DNA of 46,013 nt from Paraburkholderia sp. CNPSo 3272 (GCF_024206495.1 NZ_JAMBPQ010000049.1:1-46013); one strand, 5' to 3'. Numbered from the stretch's first letter, positions 17,084 through 25,858 are shown. The notes: generated from the letters alone by a model not told the origin. A program made the numbers and translations.

Positions 17084-18070
17084 TCAAAATAATTCGAGTT
17101 CGCCGCTGGCCTGCTCTTCAACGGCTGCAGCGGCGGCCTGCGCGGCCGTCTCGTCAAACCCTTCGCGCGACCAGCCGAGGCTGAACACGAACCGCTGGTC
17201 GATCATCACTTCGCGGCCCGTATTCGGGCACGTAAGCCGGTACTTGATGCACAACTGCGGGTTGTCGGAGCCAAACGACAAATAACGCCGCCGATGATTG
17301 ATGAGCAGCGGCACCTGCACCTGCGCGCGGCCCCAACCCGCTTCGCCGGCAGTGTGTGCGTTACCCAGATAGCGGTTGCGGAACGCCCCCCACACGAGAT
17401 TCGTGAGTTCGGCGAGCACGCCGTTCACGTCGCGGAAGTCGCTCGCTTCGTCGCGGCCCGCTCGCGGTGGCAGCAGTTCGATCAGCGGCGCCTCCTCGGT
17501 CTGCATGAGAAGCCAGCCACGGCACCATGCGGTCTCGATCGGAATCAGCGTCAACACCTCGCCGAAGATGATGCGGTCGCGCACGATGCTCGGCGTGTCC
17601 CAGTTCACTTCGAGTCCGGCGAAGAGGCCGCGCAGGCGCCCGAGCGTCATGTCGGTGATGCCGTCCACGAGCGGGTCCGGGTAGTCGTGCGAGAACACGT
17701 GCGCTTCGAGCGCCGCGATCAACGTTGCGGGACCGCTTTCGTGCCAGCTGGCGCACGGCAGGCGGCGCAATGGCTCGGGCAACGCATCGCTGTGCTCGTT
17801 TGCTGCGCGCCGCAGCACGACAGGTAGTTCGGGGCGCTCCGCTTCCAGCGCGACGGCCACCGCCGCCGCGGCTTCGAGCGAGCCGCCGAAGTCCTCGCCC
17901 AGCAGCACGCCTCCCAGGTCGTAATGCGTCTTCAGCGCCGCCGAGAGCGCTTCGCGCCGCACCGGCACGCACACGCAATCGTGTGCGGCTGCGGTTTGCG
18001 CGATCGCCTCGGCACGAGCGGTATCGCTTTCCAGCAGCAACAGCTTGCTGACTGGCTTATTCGTGTTCAT
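17084..18070 (-). CDS. Degenerate receiver fused to CheX-like phosphatase domain
   Basis: The N-terminal 120 residues of this 328-residue protein look like a receiver fold (KLLLLESDTARAEAIAQTAAAH) without a clear phosphoacceptor motif (VLLGEDFGG). The C-terminal half resembles CheC/CheX phosphatases, with the catalytic ExxN motif at Glu221-Leu-Thr-Asn224. The family hydrolyses CheY-phosphate, so this protein probably resets the operon's CheY. The extreme C-terminus is SGELELF, shared with the next CheX-like protein. The start at 18070 follows AGAAAGGAAAC. It lies 17 bp after the upstream gene. Confidence 0.8.
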   Translation of the reverse strand: MNTNKPVSKLLLLESDTARAEAIAQTAAAHDCVCVPVRREALSAALKTHYDLGGVLLGEDFGGSLEAAAAVAVALEAERPELPVVLRRAANEHSDALPEPLRRLPCASWHESGPATLIAALEAHVFSHDYPDPLVDGITDMTLGRLRGLFAGLEVNWDTPSIVRDRIIFGEVLTLIPIETAWCRGWLLMQTEEAPLIELLPPRAGRDEASDFRDVNGVLAELTNLVWGAFRNRYLGNAHTAGEAGWGRAQVQVPLLINHRRRYLSFGSDNPQLCIKYRLTCPNTGREVMIDQRFVFSLGWSREGFDETAAQAAAAAVEEQASGELELF

Positions 18071-18087
18071 GTTTCCTTTCTCTGCCT

Positions 18088-18621
18088 TCAAAACAACTCG
18101 AGTTCGCCCGCGCTGTCGTGCACTTCGACTGCAGCGGCGCTCGCCACGAAATCGAGCGGCGCTTGCGTGCAGACGCACAGCGTGGCGCCGAGCCGGACGT
18201 CGTGATCGATCGTGAGCGCATACGACTGCACGTAATCCGGCTTCAGTTCGCGCAGATACGGCAGGCATCCACTGCTGAGAGCATAGGGCGTGGACATGCC
18301 GAGATCGGGGAAATGCTCGACCAGTCGCTGGTTCATGGCCCCGCAGCACAGGTTGCCGAACTCCATGAAGCACTCGGTGAGCACGCGCGCTGCGTCGCCC
18401 ACGTAGTAGCGCTGCGTGCGCTCGTCATCTTCGAAGTGCAGCAGCAACAGCAGGCGGAACTGCATCGACGAAATCGTCAGCACGACCAGGTGCTCGCCTT
18501 GAGGCGCGTCGCCTGTACGAGGCTCGATTTCGCAGCTGTGCTGCGCGTCGGTCACGAGACGCATGCGCGCCGCCGCGAAAAAAATCCGCTCGATGCTGTC
18601 CTTCGCGTGCGTGCCGATCAT
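18088..18621 (-). CDS. CheX-like chemotaxis phosphatase
   Basis: This 177-residue protein has the CheC/CheX motif ExxN at Glu87-Phe-Gly-Asn90 within VLTECFMEFGNLCCGAMNQ and a proline 22 residues after the Asn (SSMSTP-type position), close to the family spacing. It has no receiver domain. Its start overlaps the stop of the upstream MCP-like gene in an ATGA, implying translational coupling. It ends in AGELELF, almost the same tail as the neighbouring CheX fusion, although the bodies of the proteins have diverged. A role as a second CheY-phosphate phosphatase, or as an adaptor, is inferred. Confidence 0.78.
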   Translation of the reverse strand: MIGTHAKDSIERIFFAAARMRLVTDAQHSCEIEPRTGDAPQGEHLVVLTISSMQFRLLLLLHFEDDERTQRYYVGDAARVLTECFMEFGNLCCGAMNQRLVEHFPDLGMSTPYALSSGCLPYLRELKPDYVQSYALTIDHDVRLGATLCVCTQAPLDFVASAAAVEVHDSAGELELF

Positions 18622-19379
18622 GCGTGCGCCCCGGCGCGCGTCGCTTCGAGCTGGTGATGCAGCTGCTGCGTCGACGCTTCCACGCTCGCGAGCGTCGCCG
18701 CGATCATCTTGCCGCCCGCCTGAATGTCCTGGAACGTCGCGGCCGTGATGAGGTCGTTGCGGTTCAGGCTGTCGCGGTAGCTCTTCGAAAGGTCCTGCGA
18801 ACGCGTGGCGAGCGAGCGCACTTCGCCCGCCACGATCGAGAAGCCGCGGCCGGCCGCGCCCGCGCGTGCCGCTTCGATCGAAGCGTTAAGCGAGACGATC
18901 AGCACATGGCTCACGATCGACGACAGCTCCTGGTTCTTCTTGTGCATGTCGTTGTTTTGCGCCATCAGCGAGATCATCTGCTCGTGCCAGCGCTCGAACG
19001 TCGACGACATGAGCTTCAGGCGCGAAGCCTCGCTCGCGATGCGCGCCGCGTGCTGCATGGCGTCGTCACGCTGTGCGCGCTCGCTCGCGAGCGCCGCTTC
19101 GAGTGCGTCGGCCACAGACTTGCGCTGCGCAAGTTCCGCACGCAGCGACTCGATCTGCGCAGCCAGCGACTCGTGTTCACGCGCGGCGTCTTCCTGCTGC
19201 GCCGCATGGTGCGCCTGCGCCTGTGCAAGCGCGGCCGCATGCGCGGTGTCCTGCGCCCGCGCCGCCTCACCTGCCTTCGTTTGCGCACGCTTGCCCCACA
19301 CGACGGCCAGGCCGGCCGCCAGAGCGACGAGCGCCGCGCCTTCGATCAAATACGGTAAGACCACTTCCACCCCCGCCAT
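18618..19379 (-). CDS. Membrane-tethered MCP signalling-tip protein without sensor domain
   Basis: This 253-residue protein has one N-terminal membrane helix (about 8-28), an Ala/Gln-rich coiled coil (about 40-125) and a C-terminal MCP hairpin tip: IVSLNASIEAARAGAAGRGFSIVAGEVRSLATRSQDLSKSY (about 161-201, quoted in parts: SLNASIEAARAG, GRGFSIVAGEVR). It has no periplasmic sensor or HAMP domain. The normally conserved Glu in the RAGEQGRGF stretch is Ala175, an atypical tip. It sits 3 bp after the kinase gene and overlaps the CheX gene, so it probably belongs to the same complex. No CheW is encoded nearby. Confidence 0.85.
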   Translation of the reverse strand: MAGVEVVLPYLIEGAALVALAAGLAVVWGKRAQTKAGEAARAQDTAHAAALAQAQAHHAAQQEDAAREHESLAAQIESLRAELAQRKSVADALEAALASERAQRDDAMQHAARIASEASRLKLMSSTFERWHEQMISLMAQNNDMHKKNQELSSIVSHVLIVSLNASIEAARAGAAGRGFSIVAGEVRSLATRSQDLSKSYRDSLNRNDLITAATFQDIQAGGKMIAATLASVEASTQQLHHQLEATRAGAHA

Positions 19380-19382
19380 GCG

Positions 19383-21752
19383 CTAGCCCGCCAGCGCTTC
19401 CTCTTGCTTTGTCTGCGTTGCATCCGTCATGTTTACGGCCCACTGCTGCGGCAAACGCACGACGGTCTGGAAATGCCGGTAATCGGCGCCCGCACGGTCA
19501 TCGGTGAAACGCAGTTCGATTGCGCCGCCCTCGCGTTCGAGGAAATCGCGCACCGCGTCCATGCCCACGCCGCGGCCCGAGACTTCGGTCACGCTCGCCG
19601 CGGTCGAAAAGCCGGGGCGGAAAATGAACGCCGCGATCACGTCGTCGCCCACCGCTTCTTCCGCTTGCAGCCAGCCTCGCTCCACCGCAATGCCGCGAAT
19701 GCGCGCGAGCGCGAGGCCGCGACCGTCGTCGGCGAGCGTCAGTTGCAGCGCACCGTTGTGCACGTTCACGTCGATGTCGATGTGACCCGACTCGTCCTTG
19801 CCGATGGCGCGGCGCTGCGCCGGCATTTCAATGCCGTGGTCGAGCGAGTTGCGCAGCAGGTGCATGAACACGTTCTTCACCGTGCCGGCGGCCTCGCTGC
19901 GCAGGCGATAGCCGTTGTCCGCGATCCGCACTACCGGTTCGACCTTGCCGAGTTCCTGCGCGAGCGAGGGCAGCGAGCCGGTCACGCCCGCGAGCGCATC
20001 GGCCACGCGCTCGGTGCCGATGGCGCGCAGCGTAGCCCGCAGTTCGGCGCGCATCGCGCGCAGCGCGGGCAAGTCGTTGTCGTCGGTGCGATCGACGATG
20101 CGCAGCGTCTCTTCGATCGCTTCGCGCGTGACGGTGAGGCTCGCCGCGCCGTTCTGCGCGCCAGCCGCACGCGGGCCGCGCCCGAGGCTCACTTCGTTGA
20201 TGCTCGAATAGTGCTCGAGCGCCGTCTTCACACGTTCCAGATCGTCGATGAGCGCCTGCTGGTCCCACGTGTGGCTCGTGTCTTCGCGGCGCAATGCGTC
20301 GTAGCGCTGCTCGACTTCGTGCACCACGCCCGTGAGATGCTGCAGGCTGTACGTGCGCGCATTGCCCTTGATCGTATGCATGTTGCGGAACAGCGCGGCA
20401 ATCGCGCTCGTATCCGCGCAGTCGTGCTGGCGAATGATGTGCTCGTTCTCGTGAATGAAGCTCGTCGAGCTTTCCACGAAGTGATGGAACTTCTCTTCGC
20501 TCACGGCGAGAATTTCGCCGATCATTTCGAGGCGGCGCTTCTGCTCGCCGGCTTCTGCCGCGAGTTCGCGCAGCTCCGTCACGTCGCGCACGCACAGCAT
20601 GAGGCGCACGACCACGTCGTTTTCGTCGGTGATGGCCGACCAGCTCAGGTCGAGCACCTTCGTGCGGCCATCGGGCAGCGTGCGCGTGATTTCATTCACG
20701 AGCAGATGCTGATTGAAGGCGAAGTTCACGTCGTCTTCGCCAAGGCACGCGTGCACGGCGGCGTCGATTTGCGCGAGGGTGTCGGCGTCGAGATCCGTAT
20801 GCGAGAAGACGAGATCCATGAGCGATCGGCCCGCAATCTCGTTCGTTTCGAAGATTGCCTCTAGATACGCCGAATATTCGTTGTGGATCGTCGCGCCTTC
20901 GATCACCGTGAGAATGCCCTGCTGCATGTTCTGCAGCATCGCCTGAATGTCGGCGGTCTTGCGCTTGAGCTGCGCGGAGCTCTGCTGGATCTTCTCGATC
21001 ATGCCGTTGAAGGCGACGATCGAATGACCGATTTCGTCCATGCGGCCCACGGGCACGCGGCGCGTGAAGTCCTGGCTCGACGCGATCTCGCTCATCATGG
21101 CCTGCATGCGCGAGAGTGGCCGCGTGATCTGGCGATAGAGCAGCGCGCCGATGAGCGTGAGCAGCAGCACCGCGCCGCCCGTCACGCCCGCGATCGCGCT
21201 CGTCGTGGTGTCGAGCGTGCCGTTGAGCGTGCGGATCGCGTCGTCCTTCTGGCGGTTCTTTTCCACGCGCATCGTCGTGACGATGCCTTCGAGTTCGTCG
21301 CGGTACTGCGCGACGTTCGCGAAGAGATAGGCCTGCGCGAGTTCGTTCTTGCCGCTCGCCTTCATCTTCGCGGTGTCGTCGATCGCGGAGAAGTAGTTCG
21401 CGAGGCTTTCCTGCGCCTGCGAAACCAGGCCTTCCTGCGCGTGGCTCGCGGCGGCCTTGCGCTGCACCTCGAGTGCGGCGCGCAACGCGGCTTCCTTGTC
21501 CTTGAGCTCGTTTTGCGCGAGCGACGCGACCGTGGCGTCGGGTGCGTAGACGAGCGTCATGGTGGCGAGCTGCACGTCCTTCACGAGCGACACGAGGTCG
21601 GACGACGCGAGCGCGCTCGGCACGACGCCTTGGGTAACCTGGCGGACGTCGGTGGCGCTGCGGCGGGCCTGCAAGGCAGCGTATCCGCCGATGGCGGACA
21701 GCGCGACGAACATCAGGACGATGAGTAGCGTGATGCGGTGACGAATGGTCAT
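19383..21752 (-). CDS. CheA-like membrane sensor kinase: 4HB sensor, HAMP, PAS, HPt, HATPase; no CheW-like domain
   Basis: The layout of this 789-residue protein is: TM1 (7-28), an MCP-like four-helix periplasmic sensor (30-185), TM2 (187-207), HAMP (208-262), PAS (about 268-396), an HPt domain with phospho-His459 in RNMHTIKGNART, and a CheA-type P4 ATPase. The P4 domain shows HLLRNSLDHGIE (Asn635), DDGRG near 675 and PGFSTA to EVSGRGVGMDAV near 713-734. It stops about 50 residues after the ATPase, so the P5 CheW-like regulatory domain of true CheA is missing, and the P1 domain is central rather than N-terminal. It heads the operon with MCP-tip, two CheX and CheY genes. Sensing and kinase are thus fused in one protein. 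Confidence 0.88.
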   Translation of the reverse strand: MTIRHRITLLIVLMFVALSAIGGYAALQARRSATDVRQVTQGVVPSALASSDLVSLVKDVQLATMTLVYAPDATVASLAQNELKDKEAALRAALEVQRKAAASHAQEGLVSQAQESLANYFSAIDDTAKMKASGKNELAQAYLFANVAQYRDELEGIVTTMRVEKNRQKDDAIRTLNGTLDTTTSAIAGVTGGAVLLLTLIGALLYRQITRPLSRMQAMMSEIASSQDFTRRVPVGRMDEIGHSIVAFNGMIEKIQQSSAQLKRKTADIQAMLQNMQQGILTVIEGATIHNEYSAYLEAIFETNEIAGRSLMDLVFSHTDLDADTLAQIDAAVHACLGEDDVNFAFNQHLLVNEITRTLPDGRTKVLDLSWSAITDENDVVVRLMLCVRDVTELRELAAEAGEQKRRLEMIGEILAVSEEKFHHFVESSTSFIHENEHIIRQHDCADTSAIAALFRNMHTIKGNARTYSLQHLTGVVHEVEQRYDALRREDTSHTWDQQALIDDLERVKTALEHYSSINEVSLGRGPRAAGAQNGAASLTVTREAIEETLRIVDRTDDNDLPALRAMRAELRATLRAIGTERVADALAGVTGSLPSLAQELGKVEPVVRIADNGYRLRSEAAGTVKNVFMHLLRNSLDHGIEMPAQRRAIGKDESGHIDIDVNVHNGALQLTLADDGRGLALARIRGIAVERGWLQAEEAVGDDVIAAFIFRPGFSTAASVTEVSGRGVGMDAVRDFLEREGGAIELRFTDDRAGADYRHFQTVVRLPQQWAVNMTDATQTKQEEALAG

Positions 21753-21954
21753 GTCGAAATCCCCGGGCCTTCGTCGCGCCGGCCGCGCTATGGTTGCGCG
21801 GCTCGGGACACGTCGGCCAATTTATTCGCGGTGGATTATCGACGTTCAGGTATGACGAAATGATGACTACGCATAATTCGCCCGAGCGCACTGTGCGTTA
21901 CGCCACACTTGACGTTCGCTCTGCGTTGCGCATTGTCCGGCCACGCCGCGGCGC

Positions 21955-22506
21955 TCACTCGGGCACGGCCGGGTCGTCGAGAAAGAGCACCATCAGTTCG
22001 TCGTCGGCGTACTCGCCGTCGAGGTACAGGCCGCGGGGCTCGACTCCGTAGCGCACGAAGCCGCACGAGCGGTAGAACGCCTGGGCGCGGGGGTTCAGCA
22101 CGCTCACCACCAGTTGCACCTGGAGCAAGCCTAGCGCACGAGCGTGAGCGATGACGCCTTCCATCAATTGCTTCGCAATGCCGGCGCCTCGCCATGCGGG
22201 ATCGACAAAGACGCCCCAAATGAGCCCCTTGTGTGCAAGCTTACGGCGCGGCTCGCGCATGAGGCCGGTGATGCCGACTAGCGTGTCGTCCACGAATGCG
22301 CCGAATACGACCTGGTTCTCCGTGGCGCGCACCCGGGCGCGGCTTTCTTCGGGCGTGCGCTTCGATTCCTCTTCATAGGTCGGGACGATGCCGGCAGGAT
22401 TATTTTCGGTCGCGTACAAACGCATGGCGTGAAACGCCTCGGCATCCTGTTCGGTCAGCGGGCGAATCGCCGTATTCGTTGCCTTCGTCGGCTTCGTTTC
22501 GTTCAT
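21955..22506 (-). CDS. GNAT-family N-acetyltransferase
   Basis: This 183-residue protein has the acetyl-CoA binding pattern IWGVFVDPAWRGAGIAKQLMEGVIAHARALG (motif A, quoted across two strands) and motif B near LNPRAQAFYRSCGFVRYGVEPRG. The substrate cannot be told from sequence; candidates are small amines, amino acids or ribosomal proteins. It has a weak AGGCGC ribosome site before 22506. It is upstream of, and on the same strand as, the signalling operon but separated from it by 202 bp, so it is probably a separate unit. It is divergent from the AraC gene at 22641. Confidence 0.92.
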   Translation of the reverse strand: MNETKPTKATNTAIRPLTEQDAEAFHAMRLYATENNPAGIVPTYEEESKRTPEESRARVRATENQVVFGAFVDDTLVGITGLMREPRRKLAHKGLIWGVFVDPAWRGAGIAKQLMEGVIAHARALGLLQVQLVVSVLNPRAQAFYRSCGFVRYGVEPRGLYLDGEYADDELMVLFLDDPAVPE

Positions 22507-22640
22507 GTGCAGCGCCTGGCATGGAAAGGGAATGACCCGTGCGATTCGAACAAGCCTATCACGTCCCGCCTGCCTGCTCGCGTTGCGCTAAGATGGACCA
22601 CCTGCCGCTCGATGCGCGCAGCATCACTCCGAGGTCCCCC

Positions 22641-23468
22641 ATGCCGCAAGCCACGACGTCCGACGCACACCCTTACTTCTGGCGCGACGCTGACCTGCCC
22701 TTCATCGAGGTGCGCGCGATCGCCGACGGCCGCAAGGTCCGCTACGGCCGTCACGCACACAGCACGTTCTCGATCGGCGCGGTCACGGGCGGGCGCAGCA
22801 CCTGCCTGAACGGGAGCACGCTCTCGCATATCAGCGCGGGCGCGGTGGTGGTCATCAACCCGGAAGTCGTGCACGCCTGCAACCCGGCCGCGGATGAGCC
22901 CTGGGCCTACCGCATGTTCTATCTCGACACGGCGTGGCTCGCGAATCTGCAACACGATCTGGGCTTCGGCGCGCTCGAGGGCTTTCGCCCGTTCGAACAG
23001 ACCTTGAGCTGGGAGCGCGAATTGTTCGACGGGCTCAACTCACTCTATGAGTTGCTCGTCGACCAGAACGAATCGGCGTTGCGCAAGGAATGCGCCACCG
23101 TAGCTTATTTCTCGAGGCTCCAGCAGTCACTGAATCCCGCGCCGGTCAGCGCACGCGAACCGAACGAGCGTCTCGCGCGCGCGGCGGAATTCATCGACGG
23201 CAACTACACGCGCACGCTCAAGCTCGAAGAGATCTGCGCCGCGGCCGATCTTTCGCCCTCCTACCTGATTCGCGCGTTTCGCGAGCAATACGGCATGACG
23301 CCGCACGCGTATGTCGTGAACCGGCGGATCGAGTTCAGCCGCACGCAACTGCGTCGCGGGCACGCCATTGCGGATGTGGCGGCGCAAGCGGGTTTCGCCG
23401 ATCAAGCGCATCTGCAACGCGCATTCCGCCAGTTCGTTGCCGCGACGCCTGGCCAATATCGCGGCTAA
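22641..23468 (+). CDS. AraC-family regulator next to LysE exporter
   Basis: This 275-residue protein has an N-terminal cupin (VRYGRHAHSTFSIGAVTGG, GAVVVINPEVVHACNP) and two C-terminal HTHs (LKLEEICAAADLSPSYLIRAF and AIADVAAQAGFADQAHLQRAFRQ). The start at 22641 has GAGGTCCCCC upstream. It is convergent with and immediately adjacent to a LysE exporter, a frequent pairing in which the AraC protein induces amino-acid export. The link is contextual only. Confidence 0.91.
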   Translation: MPQATTSDAHPYFWRDADLPFIEVRAIADGRKVRYGRHAHSTFSIGAVTGGRSTCLNGSTLSHISAGAVVVINPEVVHACNPAADEPWAYRMFYLDTAWLANLQHDLGFGALEGFRPFEQTLSWERELFDGLNSLYELLVDQNESALRKECATVAYFSRLQQSLNPAPVSAREPNERLARAAEFIDGNYTRTLKLEEICAAADLSPSYLIRAFREQYGMTPHAYVVNRRIEFSRTQLRRGHAIADVAAQAGFADQAHLQRAFRQFVAATPGQYRG

Positions 23469-23484
23469 CGTCGCCGCCACGCGC

Positions 23485-24072
23485 TCAGGCGAGCACCAGC
23501 CAAACCGCACTGCCCGCCAGCAACAACGCCATCGCGCGGTTGACCAAACGCACGCGCGACGGTTCGCGCAAGGCTTGGCGAAGCGACGCGCCCGCCCACG
23601 CCCAGCAAGCGATCGACACGTAGCACACCACGAAATAGATCGCGGCGAACTGCCAGACGAGCGCGTTCTCGCCGGAAGCCGCATATAAGCCCATGCCCGC
23701 TATCGAGGCGAGCCACGCCTTGGGATTGAGCCATTGCATCGTGGCGCCCACCGTCAACGAGGGACCGCGCGCCGCGTTCGGAGAGTCGATGCGGCCATCG
23801 TCGGTGGCGAGCCGGTAGGCGACGTACAGCAGGAAGACCACTCCCGCCCATTCGAGCGCGCGCGTGAGAGACGGCAGGCGCGCCAGCAGTTCCTGCATGC
23901 CGAGACCAGTCAGCAGCAGCAGCAATGTGAAGCCGACGGTCGCCCCGGTGACGTGGCGCAGGCTCGCGCGCAGCCCGTAGCGCGCGCCCGCGCTCAGCGC
24001 GACGATATTGACTGGCCCGGGGGTGATGGAAGTGGCCAGCGCGAAGGCGGCCATCGACAAGGCAGTGCTCAC
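23485..24072 (-). CDS. LysE/RhtB-family amino-acid exporter
   Basis: This 195-residue membrane protein has about six helices and the family motif ITPGPVNIVALSAGARYGLRAS near the N-terminus, then GATVGFTLLLLLTGLG and WLNPKAWLASIAGMGLYA. The start is GTG at 24072 with GCGAGGAAA before it. It exports amino acids or derivatives by analogy with LysE/RhtB. It is convergent with the AraC gene (16-bp gap) and divergent from cobF, sharing a 160-bp upstream region with it. Confidence 0.92.
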   Translation of the reverse strand: MSTALSMAAFALATSITPGPVNIVALSAGARYGLRASLRHVTGATVGFTLLLLLTGLGMQELLARLPSLTRALEWAGVVFLLYVAYRLATDDGRIDSPNAARGPSLTVGATMQWLNPKAWLASIAGMGLYAASGENALVWQFAAIYFVVCYVSIACWAWAGASLRQALREPSRVRLVNRAMALLLAGSAVWLVLA

Positions 24073-24232
24073 GGTTTTCCTCGCTACGCTCTTGGGCGAT
24101 CAACACGCGTCGAGGGTAGACGCGCGCGCCGCGCGCGTATTGAAGAAAATTGCCCTGGCCGCGGGCGCGGGACAGCGCCGAACTCGCGCTATCATTGCGC
24201 CGCACCGACGACTCCCATTCCGGAACTGCAAC

Positions 24233-25006
24233 GTGAAAAAGATCCTCATCATCGGCATCGGCGCGGGCGATCCGAAGTACCTGACCGTGCAGGCCATCGA
24301 AGCGCTCAACGCGGCCGACGTGTTCTTCGTGATGGACAAGGGTGCGGCCAAGGACAAGCTCGTCGCGCTGCGCAAAGAGATCTGCGCTCGCTTCATCAAG
24401 GACCACGACTATCGCATCGTGGAAGCCGCGAGCCCCGAGCGACGCCGCGACGAAGGCCTCGACTACAAGGCCGCCGTGGACGAGCTGAACCGCGACAAGC
24501 AGCGCGTATTCGAGCGCCTGATCGAAGAGGAACTGACCGACGGCCAATGCGGCGCGTTTCTCGTCTGGGGCGACCCGTCGCTCTACGACAGCACGATCCG
24601 CATTCTCGATTCGATCCTGGCCGAAGGCCGGCTCGCGTTCGACTTCGAGGTGATTCCCGGCATCAGCAGCGTGCAGGCGCTCGCGGCGAAGCATCGCGTG
24701 CCGCTCAACTTCATCGGCAAGCCGGTGAGCATCACGACGGGAAGACGGCTCGCGCAGGGCGGCTTTCCGCAGGACGCGGACAGCGCGGCGGTCATGCTCG
24801 ACGCGCAGAACGCATACGCGCAGCTCGCGGGCGAGGAACTCGATATCTACTGGGGCGCTTATGTCGGAACCCCTGACGAGATCCTGGTGGCGGGCCGGCT
24901 GGAGGATGTGAAAGACGAAATCGTCCGTGTTCGCGCCCAGGCGCGCGAAGCGAACGGGTGGATCATGGACACGTATTTGTTGCGCAAGCGCGGTGTGAAA
25001 GACTAA
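24233..25006 (+). CDS. cobF: Precorrin-6A synthase (deacetylating)
   Basis: This 257-residue SAM-dependent tetrapyrrole methylase begins KKILIIGIGAGDPKYLTVQAIEAL and continues with VFFVMDKGAAKDKL, FLVWGDPSLYDSTIRILD and EVIPGISSVQALAAKHRVPLN, the CobF pattern. It methylates C1 of precorrin-5 and releases acetate in the aerobic B12 pathway. The GTG at 24233 is chosen because the family N-terminus starts there and CCGGAACTG gives a ribosome site; the in-frame extension to 24008 overlaps lysE. No other cob gene is in the window, so it is an orphan member of the pathway here. Confidence 0.93.
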   Translation: MKKILIIGIGAGDPKYLTVQAIEALNAADVFFVMDKGAAKDKLVALRKEICARFIKDHDYRIVEAASPERRRDEGLDYKAAVDELNRDKQRVFERLIEEELTDGQCGAFLVWGDPSLYDSTIRILDSILAEGRLAFDFEVIPGISSVQALAAKHRVPLNFIGKPVSITTGRRLAQGGFPQDADSAAVMLDAQNAYAQLAGEELDIYWGAYVGTPDEILVAGRLEDVKDEIVRVRAQAREANGWIMDTYLLRKRGVKD

Positions 25007-25064
25007 AAGCAGAACGGGACGAACAGCGACGCTCGCGCCCGTTGCCTGATTCAGGCGCTGAGGC

Positions 25065-25775
25065 TTACGCCAGCCCCACGCATACCGCGACGACAATCGA
25101 GCCGAACAGCAGCAACGCGCCCACAGTCTTGCGCTTGTTCAGCTCCGTCCACAACAGCACGCCCGTGAGCGAAAGCAGAATGAGCGCCCCGGCAAAGCTG
25201 TCGATGAACAGCACCCAGCCGACGCTCATACCCGTACCCTTGTGCAGGTTCGTGATCGTCGAGACCAGCGAATTGTCGTTGCGCTTGAGCGTGAGCTTGT
25301 CGTTGCCCACCCAGTACTCGACCATCACGCTCCCGGCGGGCGACATGAACATCATCTGCCAATGCTCGGGCTGCACGACCTGGCGATCGCCCCACGCAAC
25401 GTTGTGCTCAGGCTCCTTCTGAACGCGGCCCATGCGCGCCGGCAGTTTCAGATCCGGTTGCGAGCGCAGCCATTTCACCATCTCACGCGGCGTTTCGGGC
25501 GCGGGGTGGGGCACGGCGATCTGCACCGTCGAGACTTGCGGCGCGCCCGGCGAGATGCGCAGCGGCTCGGCGCGATGGTTGAGCACGAATCCCGTTGCGC
25601 CGAACAGCAGGCCAAGCGCCGCGCCCCAGAGGCCCACCCAGCCGTGCACCTTGCGCAGCCACTTGATGAAGGTCGCGCGGCGCGAGCGCGTCGCGCGTTC
25701 GTCGCGCTGTTCGGCGTCGAGACGCGTGCGCGGCACCGCCGGCGCGTCGATCTCGGCGGTATCGGAAAAGCTCAT
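25065..25775 (-). CDS. PepSY-associated membrane protein, probable iron-regulated
   Basis: This 236-residue protein has a first TM segment with the PepSY-TM signature (LRKVHGWVGLWGAALGLLFGATGFVLNHR), a periplasmic stretch of about 110 residues, and two C-terminal helices (GWVLFIDSFAGALILLSLTGVLLW and VGALLLFGSIVVAVCVGLA). Related proteins are found with siderophore uptake and ferric reduction. A Fur-box-like sequence overlaps the predicted promoter 84 bp upstream, supporting iron control. It is convergent with cobF. No TonB receptor is adjacent, so the partner is unknown. Confidence 0.85.
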   Translation of the reverse strand: MSFSDTAEIDAPAVPRTRLDAEQRDERATRSRRATFIKWLRKVHGWVGLWGAALGLLFGATGFVLNHRAEPLRISPGAPQVSTVQIAVPHPAPETPREMVKWLRSQPDLKLPARMGRVQKEPEHNVAWGDRQVVQPEHWQMMFMSPAGSVMVEYWVGNDKLTLKRNDNSLVSTITNLHKGTGMSVGWVLFIDSFAGALILLSLTGVLLWTELNKRKTVGALLLFGSIVVAVCVGLA

Positions 25776-25858
25776 GTTTCACTCCAGAGTCGCAACGTAC
25801 AGCAGGAAGGCCACAGCAGCGCATAGACCTGGTTGGGGTTGGGAGGGGTCCACGGTAA

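Noticed and set aside
21830..21870. Sigma-28 promoter for the CheA-like operon
   Set aside because: The minus strand has GTCGATAA (7 of 8 of the -10), but the sequence 11 bases upstream (CATTTCGT) does not match TAAAGTTT.
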